10,936 nucleotides of DNA. It comes from an uncultured Clostridia bacterium (GTDB taxonomy: Bacteria; Bacillota; Clostridia; Christensenellales; UBA1242). The stretch is from positions 1 to 10,936 of the forward strand of contig CAMOHL010000014.1 in assembly GCA_946615295.1 (NCBI GenBank), read 5' to 3'. A program made the position numbers and the translations under genes. The notes under the pieces are model-generated. The model did not search any database. It saw only the letters and a list, made by a program, of their open reading frames with translations, and was not told the DNA's origin. This document shows positions 1 through 6,466 of the stretch, piece after piece (positions within the stretch are counted from its first letter, which is position 1; each line of letters starts with the position of its first letter).

Positions 1-1106
1 CAGTTCCAGCAGACACAAACACAGGATATTTTGGCAGAATTATGAAACTTGCTGATAAATATCGTGCTCTTGGTGTTAGAACAAATGCAGATACTCCAAA
101 AGATGCAAAGAGAGCTGCAGAACTTGGAGCTGAAGGTATTGGACTTACAAGAACTGAACATATGTTCTTTGGTGAAGGTAGAATTGAAAAATTCCGTGAA
201 ATGATTTGCTCAGAAACAGTTGAAGAAAGAGTTGAAGCATTGAACGCACTAGAGCCAATGCAACAAGAAGACTTTGAAGGACTTATGGAAGCACTTGAAG
301 GCAAGCCAGTTGTTATAAGATACCTTGACCCACCACTTCATGAATTCGTTCCAACAGAAGAAAAGGATATTGAACTCCTTGCAAAAGCAAAGAACAAATC
401 AGTTGAAGAAATTAGACTTATTTGTGATAGCTTGCATGAATTCAACCCAATGATGGGACATCGTGGTTGCCGTCTTGCAGTAACATATCCAGAAATTGCA
501 GTTATGCAAACAAAGGCAGTTATCAAAGCTGCAATCAATGTTCAAAAAAGACATCCAGAATGGAATGTTGTTCCAAACATTATGATTCCACTTGTTGGAG
601 AAGTTAAGGAACTTGCTTATGTTAAGAAAACAGTTGTTGAAACTGCAGATGCAGTTATCAAAGAAGCAGGTGTTGAGCTCAAATATCAAGTAGGAACAAT
701 GATTGAAATTCCAAGAGCAGCACTTCTTGCTGATCAAATTGCAAAAGAAGCAGAATTCTTTAGCTTTGGAACAAATGACTTGACACAAATGACATTTGGT
801 TTCTCAAGAGATGATGCAAGCAAGTTCTTGCCAAGCTACTATGCAACAAAGATATATGAAAGCGATCCATTTGCTCGTCTTGACACAACAGGTGTTGGTA
901 TCTTGATTGAAATGGCAGTAAGAAAGGGCAAGGAAGCTAGACCAGAACTTCACTGTGGAATTTGTGGAGAACATGGTGGCGACCCATCTTCAATTGAATT
1001 CTGTCATAGAGTGGGACTTGACTATGTTTCTTGTTCTCCATTTAGAGTTCCAATTGCAAGACTTGCAGCAGCTCAAGCAAATATAAAATTCCCAAGAAAA
1101 AAATAA
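1..1106 (+). CDS. ppdK: Pyruvate, phosphate dikinase, C-terminal part (5' end outside window)
   Basis: Cytosolic enzyme that interconverts ATP + Pi + pyruvate and AMP + PPi + PEP; many anaerobes use it in PPi-linked glycolysis. The reading frame is open from the first complete codon at position 3, so the ATG at 42 is internal and not the start. About 368 of the ~875 residues usual for the family are present: the end of the linker and the PEP/pyruvate-binding TIM barrel. Visible active-site motifs are TRTEHMF (Arg codon at 150), RYLDPPLHEF, HEFNPMMGHRGCRLA, MIEIPRAAL (Glu), FGTNDLTQMTFGFSRDD (Asn/Asp) and GICGEHGGDP, whose Cys codon at 963 corresponds to the catalytic acid/base Cys of the clostridial enzyme. 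It ends with the typical SPFRVPIARLAAAQA. The N-terminal ATP-grasp and phosphohistidine domains lie upstream and cannot be checked. Codons look less AT-biased than in the neighbours, consistent with high expression (inference). Confidence 0.97.
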   Translation, partial: VPADTNTGYFGRIMKLADKYRALGVRTNADTPKDAKRAAELGAEGIGLTRTEHMFFGEGRIEKFREMICSETVEERVEALNALEPMQQEDFEGLMEALEGKPVVIRYLDPPLHEFVPTEEKDIELLAKAKNKSVEEIRLICDSLHEFNPMMGHRGCRLAVTYPEIAVMQTKAVIKAAINVQKRHPEWNVVPNIMIPLVGEVKELAYVKKTVVETADAVIKEAGVELKYQVGTMIEIPRAALLADQIAKEAEFFSFGTNDLTQMTFGFSRDDASKFLPSYYATKIYESDPFARLDTTGVGILIEMAVRKGKEARPELHCGICGEHGGDPSSIEFCHRVGLDYVSCSPFRVPIARLAAAQANIKFPRKK

Positions 1107-1160
1107 TTTGTTTAAAACAAATGTTAAAAAATATATTTGTTTAAGTGATATATATTTTGA

Positions 1161-1199
1161 AAAAAATTCGATAGAAGTAATTCTGTCGAATTTTTTATT
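1161..1199 (+). terminator. Rho-independent terminator after ppdK
   Basis: The left arm 1161-1176 and right arm 1181-1196 are complementary over 16 positions with one T·G pair, around a GTAA tetraloop (1177-1180). The core is AATTCGATAGAA / TTCTGTCGAATT. The right arm runs into a T-tract. The matching A-run on the left would also allow some termination from the other side, but no minus-strand gene faces it. Confidence 0.88.
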
Positions 1200-1258
1200 C
1201 CTTAAGCAACAAAAAATAAAACTCTACTTTAGTTATTCAATGGTAATATACTTGCATA

Positions 1259-1286
1259 TTGACTTTTTGTGTAGATGTGATATTAT
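1259..1286 (+). promoter_or_regulatory. Sigma-70 promoter of the 1295 gene (leaderless type)
   Basis: The -35 box is TTGACT (1259-1264), followed by a 16-base spacer and the -10 box TATTAT (1281-1286). The predicted transcription start, 6-8 bases past the -10 box, falls at about 1293-1295, on the ATG itself. There is no Shine-Dalgarno sequence. The promoter lies inside a longer open frame that begins at a TTG in the -35 box, which argues against that upstream start. Confidence 0.7.
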
Positions 1287-1294
1287 ATAAGTAT

Positions 1295-1906
1295 ATGAAA
1301 GAAAAATATATAAAACCAAATTCGGAATTATTTCATCTTACTGAAATTGCTAAAAAACTTTTAAAAAAGAAAAAGGCAGTTCGATTTGACGATAAATTTT
1401 ATGCTGAACTAAAAAAAGAATTTTGGAACGGACCATACGGGGAATGTCTAAAAAATGAAGAAACAATTGGCAATTGCTATTTTTATGCTTTGTTTTTGGC
1501 AAAATCAATAAAAAACTCAACTCTAAAAATAGGTGTTTTAAACAAACTAAATATGAATGTTAGGGATGAATATTATCAACCATTTCATCATTCTTGGGTG
1601 GAATATGGAAATGTTGTTTTGGATACTTCCTTAAAAATGGTATTTTTAAAAACAGAATACTACAATAAATATTCTGTTGAGGCATTGAAAACTTTTAGTT
1701 ACGATGATTTGAAAAATGAGCAAACTTTTTTTGAGCTAGGTTGCAATGCAGTTAGTTATAGAAATGAATTGTTTGGCAAATTTTATAAAGTTGTTGAAAA
1801 AGCATTCAATAAAGATAAAGACAACTTTTTGAAAATAGCAAAAAAATATGGTGTTGAGAATTTGTTTTATAATCAAGAAAACAAAGAAAATACTGTTGAA
1901 AGATAA
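1295..1906 (+). CDS. Uncharacterised protein with possible Cys-His-Asp (papain/transglutaminase-like) arrangement
   Basis: I do not recognise this family with certainty. The frame can be read from a TTG at 1259, but that codon is the -35 box of the promoter, so I choose the ATG at 1295, giving about 203 residues. The protein is soluble, with no signal peptide or membrane segment. It has a basic N-terminal helix, then a central block with TIGNCYFYALFLAKSI (Cys61), FHHSWVEYG (His98/His99) and VVLDTSLK (Asp110). A Cys at the start of a helix, then a His in an SWVE strand, then an Asp a few residues later is the order seen in transglutaminase/papain-like thiol enzymes; that assignment is inference from spacing and local context. 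The C-terminal third is lysine- and asparagine-rich. It is a single-gene unit between the ppdK terminator and its own terminator. It could instead be a non-catalytic relative or a phage-derived protein. Confidence 0.8.
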   Translation: MKEKYIKPNSELFHLTEIAKKLLKKKKAVRFDDKFYAELKKEFWNGPYGECLKNEETIGNCYFYALFLAKSIKNSTLKIGVLNKLNMNVRDEYYQPFHHSWVEYGNVVLDTSLKMVFLKTEYYNKYSVEALKTFSYDDLKNEQTFFELGCNAVSYRNELFGKFYKVVEKAFNKDKDNFLKIAKKYGVENLFYNQENKENTVER

Positions 1907-1930
1907 ACTTGTATTTCAAATTTATAGGCA

Positions 1931-1962
1931 AAGAATCACTATTTGAATATAGTGATTTTTTT
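1931..1962 (+). terminator. Rho-independent terminator after the 1295 gene
   Basis: AATCACTAT (1934-1942) pairs with ATAGTGATT (1949-1957) around the 6-base loop TTGAAT, followed by a T-run to 1962. Upstream AAG can extend the stem into the T-run. It lies 25 bases after the stop codon and separates this gene from the dnaG operon. Confidence 0.85.
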
Positions 1963-1974
1963 ATAAACTTAATA

Positions 1975-1980
1975 TATAAT
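1975..1980 (+). promoter_or_regulatory. Possible -10 box of the dnaG operon promoter
   Basis: A perfect TATAAT lies 79 bases before the dnaG ATG, but the sequence 16-18 bases upstream (in the terminator T-tract) is a poor -35. A competing, weaker candidate is TTGTGG (2017-2022), 16 bases, TATTGA (2039-2044), which would start the mRNA at the ribosome binding site. Between them lies the palindrome CAAATAATATTTG (2023-2035). The choice between the two cannot be made from sequence alone. Confidence 0.35.
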
Positions 1981-2058
1981 ATAAAAAAACAAAAAAATTT
2001 AAAGGTATTTCAAACTTTGTGGCAAATAATATTTGTGTATTGAGTTTTTTGGAGAAAT

Positions 2059-3831
2059 ATGCAAGATAAAGGTTATTCAGCAGAATGGCTAGAAAAATTA
2101 AAATATAACAGCAATATTGTAACTGTTATATCAAAGTATTTAACTCTTACAAGAAAGGGCAACACCTACTGGGCTTGTTGTCCGTTTCACCATGAAAAAA
2201 CTCCAAGTTTTGCAGTGAATGAGCAGGGACAATTTTATCATTGTTTTGGTTGTGGTGTTGGTGGAGATGTCTTTAGATTTATTAGAAATATCGAAGGTGT
2301 TGAATTTATGGAGGCAGTAAAAATTCTTGCTGATATGGCAGGAATGGAAATGCCACAAATTTCTAACAACAACGAATATTTTGAAAGAAAAAAGAAGTTG
2401 GATCTTCTAAAAGAAATTTGTCGTGAATCTGCAATATACTATAACAAACAACTAAATTCAAATTTTGGCAAAAAAGGTCTTGACTATTTACTTTCTAGAG
2501 GGGTTGAAAAATCAACCATAACAAAACTTGGCATAGGTTATAGTCCAAATTGGAATGGACTGCCAAAATACTTGTTATCAAAAGGTTACAATGCCGATGA
2601 TATTATAGAAGCTGGTGTTTGTGCTCGTGGAGAAGAAGGTAACCTATATGACGAAATGGGTGTCAGAGTTGTTTTTCCTGTTATTGATCATACTGGCAAA
2701 GTTGTTGGTTTTAGTGGTAGGGCGATTGAAAGTGAAAAAAGAGCCAAATACAAAAACACTAGGGGTACACCTATTTTTAACAAAAGTAGCAATATATACT
2801 GTATAAATTTTTTGCGAAAGGCAAGGCTTCAAAAAAACTATGCTATTTTGGTTGAAGGACAAATGGATGTTGTTTCACTTCAACAGGCGGGGTTTCAAAA
2901 TGCAATCGCAACAATGGGAACAGCTTTCAACAAAAATCATGTTCAAACATTGAGCAGATTTGTTGATTCTGTCATTGTTTGCTTTGATGGAGATTCTGCA
3001 GGACAAAAGGCAACAGCAAAATCATTGGAACCACTTCTTGATGAAGGGTTTGACATAAAGGTTTTGGAATTGCCTGAGAAATTGGATCCCGATGAATACA
3101 TAAAAAAATATGGAGCAGAAGCATATCAAAAATTGATTGATAATGCACTGCCGGTATATGAATATGAAATAAAAGCCGAAGCAAATAAACTAAATTTGAA
3201 TGATAGAGATAATGTATCAAAATTTATTGACAATGCTCTAAAAGTAGTTGTTGACATAAAAAAAGAAAGTGAAAAACAAGTTTATGTGGATTTGATTGCA
3301 AAACTGAGTTCTGTGCCAAGAGAAACGATTTTTAGACAACTTCTCACAACAAAAAAAGCAAAACCAAAAGATGATAATAAATCTCAAGTTGAAGAAATAA
3401 ATGTTGTAAAAACAAAAAACTATCTAGCAGAACAATTTGTGCTTGCAAGTGTCCTTCACAAAAAACCTTATGTTGAAGGGGTAGAAATTGACGATTTTGT
3501 CAATACTAACTTTAAGCAAGTGTATAAATATCTGTTAGAAAATGATTTTCCTATAGTTGCAAAACTATATGATAACTTTGATGTGGAGAATAATAATGAT
3601 ATTATGAGTTTGATAAATTTTGATTTTTCAAAGATATCAAATCTCAAAAATGAGTTTGATGGTTGTTTGAATATGTTAAAATTAGACAAACTAATTGCAA
3701 AACAAAATCAAATAAATGCACAAATTCAAAATTGCACAAATGATGAAGTGAAACTTGCTTTGCTAAAAAAAGCTAGTGAAATTTCAAAAGAAATAAACGA
3801 GAAAAAAACTTTGTTAAATAAAGTGGGGTAA
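2059..3831 (+). CDS. dnaG: DNA primase
   Basis: Makes RNA primers at the replication fork together with the replicative helicase. The 590-residue length is normal. The order is as expected: N-terminal CHC2 zinc-binding domain (ligands Cys41, His44, Cys62, Cys65 in CPFHHEKTPSF and HCFGCGVGGD); RNA-polymerase catalytic core with VVGFSGRAI and the GTPIFNKS substrate-binding segment (~215-243); and TOPRIM with LVEGQMDVV (Glu266), ATMGTAF and CFDGDSAG (Asp310, Asp312), the metal-binding acidic residues. A charged linker (~431-452) leads to a divergent helicase-binding domain (~453-590). The ATG is chosen because GGAG (2051-2054) lies just upstream and the N-terminus (YSAEWLEKLKYNSNIVTVIS) matches the family. 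It is the first gene of the dnaG-rpoD-trmK-zinc ribbon run, with 5 bases between its stop and the rpoD start. No key residue is missing. Confidence 0.97.
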   Translation: MQDKGYSAEWLEKLKYNSNIVTVISKYLTLTRKGNTYWACCPFHHEKTPSFAVNEQGQFYHCFGCGVGGDVFRFIRNIEGVEFMEAVKILADMAGMEMPQISNNNEYFERKKKLDLLKEICRESAIYYNKQLNSNFGKKGLDYLLSRGVEKSTITKLGIGYSPNWNGLPKYLLSKGYNADDIIEAGVCARGEEGNLYDEMGVRVVFPVIDHTGKVVGFSGRAIESEKRAKYKNTRGTPIFNKSSNIYCINFLRKARLQKNYAILVEGQMDVVSLQQAGFQNAIATMGTAFNKNHVQTLSRFVDSVIVCFDGDSAGQKATAKSLEPLLDEGFDIKVLELPEKLDPDEYIKKYGAEAYQKLIDNALPVYEYEIKAEANKLNLNDRDNVSKFIDNALKVVVDIKKESEKQVYVDLIAKLSSVPRETIFRQLLTTKKAKPKDDNKSQVEEINVVKTKNYLAEQFVLASVLHKKPYVEGVEIDDFVNTNFKQVYKYLLENDFPIVAKLYDNFDVENNNDIMSLINFDFSKISNLKNEFDGCLNMLKLDKLIAKQNQINAQIQNCTNDEVKLALLKKASEISKEINEKKTLLNKVG

Positions 3832-3836
3832 AAAAA

Positions 3837-4892
3837 TTGAACGAAAATTATATAAATGAGTATAACAAGTTGCTTGAAATTGGTAAAAAGAAGAATGGAA
3901 TTCAAGAGGAAGATATATATCTCAAATTTTTGAAATATGAAGCGACTGCAAAAGAAATTGAAGAAATCATTGAAGAATTAAAAAAGAACGGAGTAAAAAT
4001 CATTCCAACCATAAAGCCAGAAGATTTGGAAAAGGAAGTGTTGGATGATATCATCAGTCAAGTTAGTGTTGATGACCCTGTCAAGATGTATCTCAAGGAT
4101 ATAGGTAAAGTTCCACTTCTTACTCAAGAAGAAGAAGTTGAACTGGCAAAACAAGTTTTGGAAGGTAGTGAAGCTGCAAAAAACAAACTTTGTGAAGCAA
4201 ATTTGAGATTGGTTGTATCCATAGCAAAGAGATATAGTGGTAAAAATGGACTTCAATTTTTGGATTTGATTCAAGAAGGAAATATTGGACTTTTGAAAGC
4301 AGTTGAAAAGTTTGACTACACAAAGGGCTTTAGATTTTCAACTTATGCAACTTGGTGGATAAGACAAAGTATCACAAGAGCAATGGCAGACCAAGCAAGA
4401 ACAATAAGAATACCTGTTCACATGGTAGAAACAATCAACAGACTTGGCAGAGTAAGCAAAAAGTTGTTGCAAGAACTTGGCAGAGAACCAACTGCTGACG
4501 AAATTGCAGAGCTTATGGGTATAGAGCCAGAAAAAGTTATAGAAATTCAAAAAATAGCACAGGACCCATTGAGTTTGGAAGACCCTGTTGGAGATGAAGA
4601 CAGCAAAGTTGGTGATTATGTTCCAGATGAAACAACAATAAAACCAGATGATGCTGCAAGTCAAAGTATGTTAAAAAACCAAATTTTGCAGGTTATTGAA
4701 ACTTTGACACCAAGAGAACAAAAAGTTATTAGACTTAGATATGGATTGGATGATGGCAATCCAAAAACACTTGAACAAGTTGGTCAAGAGTTTAATGTTA
4801 CAAGAGAAAGAATAAGACAAATTGAAGCAAAGGCACTTAGAAAGTTGAGAAATCCAACAAGAAGTAAAAGATTGAAAGATTATGCAGATTAG
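3837..4892 (+). CDS. rpoD: Housekeeping RNA polymerase sigma factor (sigma-70/SigA), TTG start
   Basis: Directs RNA polymerase to -35/-10 promoters of most genes. It has 351 residues, slightly shorter than B. subtilis SigA (~371), with the difference in the N-terminal part. Regions in order: degenerate 1.1 (~1-75); 1.2 at VDDPVKMYLKDIGKVPLL (~78-95); region 2 with NLRLVVSIAKRY, FLDLIQEGNIGLLKAVEKFD and the -10 recognition/melting helix FRFSTYATWWIRQSITRA (~166-182); region 3 (~190-270); and 4.2 with the helix-turn-helix TLEQVGQEFNVTRERIRQIE (~311-330) ending in RSKRLKDY. The start must be the TTG at 3837: the next in-frame Met is in region 1.2 (residue 84), and a G-rich AGTGGGG (3822-3828) lies 8 bases upstream. 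It follows dnaG after 5 bases, so it is probably co-transcribed. Confidence 0.97.
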   Translation: MNENYINEYNKLLEIGKKKNGIQEEDIYLKFLKYEATAKEIEEIIEELKKNGVKIIPTIKPEDLEKEVLDDIISQVSVDDPVKMYLKDIGKVPLLTQEEEVELAKQVLEGSEAAKNKLCEANLRLVVSIAKRYSGKNGLQFLDLIQEGNIGLLKAVEKFDYTKGFRFSTYATWWIRQSITRAMADQARTIRIPVHMVETINRLGRVSKKLLQELGREPTADEIAELMGIEPEKVIEIQKIAQDPLSLEDPVGDEDSKVGDYVPDETTIKPDDAASQSMLKNQILQVIETLTPREQKVIRLRYGLDDGNPKTLEQVGQEFNVTRERIRQIEAKALRKLRNPTRSKRLKDYAD

Positions 4893-4893
4893 T

Positions 4894-4921
4894 TTGTGCT
4901 TTTGACTTTGTGTTGTATAAT
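4894..4921 (+). promoter_or_regulatory. Possible internal promoter ahead of trmK
   Basis: TTGTGC (4894-4899), a 16-base spacer, then a perfect TATAAT (4916-4921). The predicted start is about 4928, at the beginning of the AGGAGAA ribosome binding site (4928-4934). It sits directly after the rpoD stop codon, so trmK and the zinc-ribbon gene may be expressed partly independently of dnaG-rpoD. The -35 is weak. Confidence 0.5.
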
Positions 4922-4937
4922 GTAAATAGGAGAAATT

Positions 4938-5627
4938 ATGGCTAGTGTTTTAAATATTGGAGAAAGACTTGAAGCGATTGTTGACCTTTGTCCAACAACC
5001 AAAATAATTGCCGATATAGGTTGCGACCATGGTTATGTTACAGCAGAACTCATTTTGGAAGAAAAGGCAGATATGGTTATTGCAACAGAAAAAAGTCAAG
5101 ATTGCTTAAACAAAGCAATACTTCTTGCAGATTCAATAAATGTTACACCATTTGTTAGCTTTCGCCAGGGAGATGGTTTTGAACCAATAACAAAATATGA
5201 TAAAATAAATTGTGCAGTCATTGCAGGTATGGGTGGCATAGAAATTATAAAAATATTGGAAAACAGACCAAAAAAACTTTATAACTTTGTTCTTCAACCA
5301 ATGAGAGATGCACCTATGCTTAGACAATATCTAGTCAACAATGGCTTTGAATTTGTTGTGGACAAGTTGATTAAAGAGGGCGACAAGTTTTATGATGTTA
5401 TGAGAGTTACAAAAGGACATTCTCAACTTGTTGACCTAGAAATCTATTTTGGAAAGGATAACTTCAAAGAAAACTATGAAGTGTTTTATGAATACTTAAC
5501 TGCAAGGCAAAAAAAGTTGATGGACTTAAAAGCAAGTGTTGGCGAACTTAGACAACAACTGGAACAAGAATTGACTTATATAAATAAAGCTATTGCATTG
5601 TTTGAGGAAATTGCTAGTGAAAATTAG
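4938..5627 (+). CDS. trmK: tRNA (adenine(22)-N1)-methyltransferase, TrmK family
   Basis: SAM-dependent enzyme that methylates N1 of A22 in the D-arm of some tRNAs (family knowledge from B. subtilis YqfN/TrmK, ~238 residues; here 229). The N-terminal Rossmann-like methyltransferase domain shows motif I, ADIGCDHGYV (~25-34), the acidic end of strand 2 (ATEKS), RQGDGFEP (~76-83), and AGMGG (~96-100) followed by LQPMRDAP (~119-126), which are TrmK hallmarks. The C-terminal ~55 residues form a charged, heptad-like helical domain. The start is the ATG preceded by AGGAGAA (4928-4934). Location directly downstream of rpoD matches the sigA-yqfN neighbourhood of Bacillota. The NIF3-like gene that often follows trmK is absent; a zinc-ribbon gene starts 10 bases after the stop. 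Confidence 0.93.
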   Translation: MASVLNIGERLEAIVDLCPTTKIIADIGCDHGYVTAELILEEKADMVIATEKSQDCLNKAILLADSINVTPFVSFRQGDGFEPITKYDKINCAVIAGMGGIEIIKILENRPKKLYNFVLQPMRDAPMLRQYLVNNGFEFVVDKLIKEGDKFYDVMRVTKGHSQLVDLEIYFGKDNFKENYEVFYEYLTARQKKLMDLKASVGELRQQLEQELTYINKAIALFEEIASEN

Positions 5628-5636
5628 AGAGGGTAT

Positions 5637-6338
5637 ATGTTAAACGAATTATTAGAATATCAAAAATTAGATATAGAATTGATAAAATTAAAAAAAGAAG
5701 AAAAAAATTCTAATTCAACAGAATCAGTTGAAAAGATTAATGCAACAATAAAAGATTGTCAAAACAAAATTCTTGATTTGGAAGAAAAGTCAAAGGACCT
5801 TTTAACTTCTTTTGAAAAACTTATGGAAGTTCAAAAAAAAGGCTTGAATTTGGTTGATAGATACAAGAACTTAGATGTTGAAAATATGAGCGAAGATGAG
5901 TTGAAAGATTATGAATCAAAGATTAGTCAAACTGCAAAACAACTCACTGAACTTGAAAATAGATTGCTTTCAAACAATCAACAAATCAAACAAGTTGTTA
6001 TGGATTATAGAAACTATAGAAAACAACTTTTAGATGCAAAAGATATGAAAGAAGACTTGAAGAAGAATTCAGAAGACAAAAAAGAACAACAAAATCCAGA
6101 AATAGAAAATATCAATCAAAAGAAATTAGAACTAGAAAAATTGATTGAAAAGAACAAGCTTGAAAAATATAAATTGATGAAAAAAGATGGTATTTTTCCA
6201 GTGCTTGTTCCACTTGTTGACAAGAGATGTGGTGGTTGCAGGGTTGAACTATCATCAGTGGCATTGGATAAGTTGAAAAACGATGGCATTGGTGAATGTG
6301 AACAATGTGGCAGAATTATTTATACGGATAAAAAATAA
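5637..6338 (+). CDS. Coiled-coil protein with C-terminal C4 zinc ribbon (zf-RING_7/COG1579 type)
   Basis: A 233-residue protein whose first ~190 residues are almost entirely a Lys/Glu/Gln/Asn-rich long coiled coil beginning LLEYQKLDIELIKLKK. A compact zinc ribbon follows: Cys198-x2-Cys201 (KRCGGCRVEL) and Cys221-x2-Cys224 (GECEQCGRIIY). This layout matches COG1579-type proteins (coiled coil plus C4 zinc ribbon), which are proposed to bind nucleic acids; the biochemical role is not established. The ATG has a good ribosome binding site, GAGAGGG (5627-5633), which overlaps the trmK stop codon, so the two are translationally close and probably co-transcribed. In many Clostridia this gene follows trmK and a NIF3-like gene; here it follows trmK directly. 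Family assignment is confident, function is not. Confidence 0.88.
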   Translation: MLNELLEYQKLDIELIKLKKEEKNSNSTESVEKINATIKDCQNKILDLEEKSKDLLTSFEKLMEVQKKGLNLVDRYKNLDVENMSEDELKDYESKISQTAKQLTELENRLLSNNQQIKQVVMDYRNYRKQLLDAKDMKEDLKKNSEDKKEQQNPEIENINQKKLELEKLIEKNKLEKYKLMKKDGIFPVLVPLVDKRCGGCRVELSSVALDKLKNDGIGECEQCGRIIYTDKK

Positions 6339-6363
6339 ATCTACTCAAAAGGTAGATTTTTTT
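6337..6363 (+). terminator. Rho-independent terminator at the end of the dnaG-rpoD-trmK operon
   Basis: AAATCTAC (6337-6344) pairs with GTAGATTT (6352-6359) around a 7-base loop, followed by a run of seven T (6357-6363). The left arm begins inside the TAA stop codon of the zinc-ribbon gene. It marks the end of the four-gene unit. Confidence 0.87.
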
Positions 6364-6431
6364 ATTTTTAAAAAAATTACATAAATATAATTTAAAAGTC
6401 AATTTTTTTATAATTATTTTTTATATTGATA

Positions 6432-6460
6432 TTGCGAATACAAAGATAAAGTTATATAAT
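6432..6460 (+). promoter_or_regulatory. Sigma-70 promoter of the YkvI-family gene (leaderless type)
   Basis: TTGCGA (6432-6437), a 17-base spacer, and a perfect TATAAT (6455-6460). Only six bases separate the -10 box from the GTG start codon at 6467, so transcription should begin on or next to the G of GTG. No Shine-Dalgarno sequence fits in this space. The rest of 6364-6431 is featureless AT-rich sequence. Confidence 0.78.
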
Positions 6461-6466
6461 AATTAT

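Larger units (their letters stand above)
1911..2050 (+). repeat. Degenerate direct repeat flanking the 1295 terminator and upstream of dnaG
   Basis: The 26 bases from 1911 (GTATTTCAAATTTATAGGCA...) and from 2005 (GTATTTCAAACTTTGTGGCA...) match at 21 of 26 positions. Looser similarity continues into ATTTG...TAT and a T-run in both. The first copy contains the terminator hairpin. The second has lost that hairpin and leads into the dnaG ribosome binding site. Copies start 94 bases apart. AT-richness makes chance similarity possible. Confidence 0.4.

Noticed and set aside
399..788. Long antisense frame within ppdK, and similar antisense frames in dnaG, rpoD, trmK and hemW
   Set aside because: They mirror strongly conserved coding sequence, have Phe/Asn/Cys/Ser-rich low-complexity translations, and lack promoters or ribosome binding sites.
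1107..1144. Palindrome TTTGTTT-A-AAACAAA just after ppdK and a repeat of TTTGTTTAA at 1136
   Set aside because: Weak A/T-only stem with no loop and no T-tract; the real terminator follows at 1161. Such motifs are expected by chance in this composition.
1108..1290. A 60-residue open frame directly after ppdK
   Set aside because: It starts at a TTG without a ribosome binding site and runs through the ppdK terminator and into the promoter of the next gene; composition is that of AT-rich non-coding DNA.
1259..1294. Upstream TTG start for the 1295 gene (12 extra residues)
   Set aside because: The TTG is part of the TTGACT -35 box and lies upstream of the predicted transcription start, so it would not be in the mRNA.
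2615..2862. Overlapping short frames on both strands within the dnaG catalytic core
   Set aside because: They lie wholly inside conserved primase sequence in other frames and have no independent initiation signals.
4902..4921. TTGACT (4902-4907) paired with TATAAT (4916-4921) before trmK
   Set aside because: The spacer is only 8 bases, far from the 16-18 needed; TTGTGC at 4894 gives a proper 16-base spacing.
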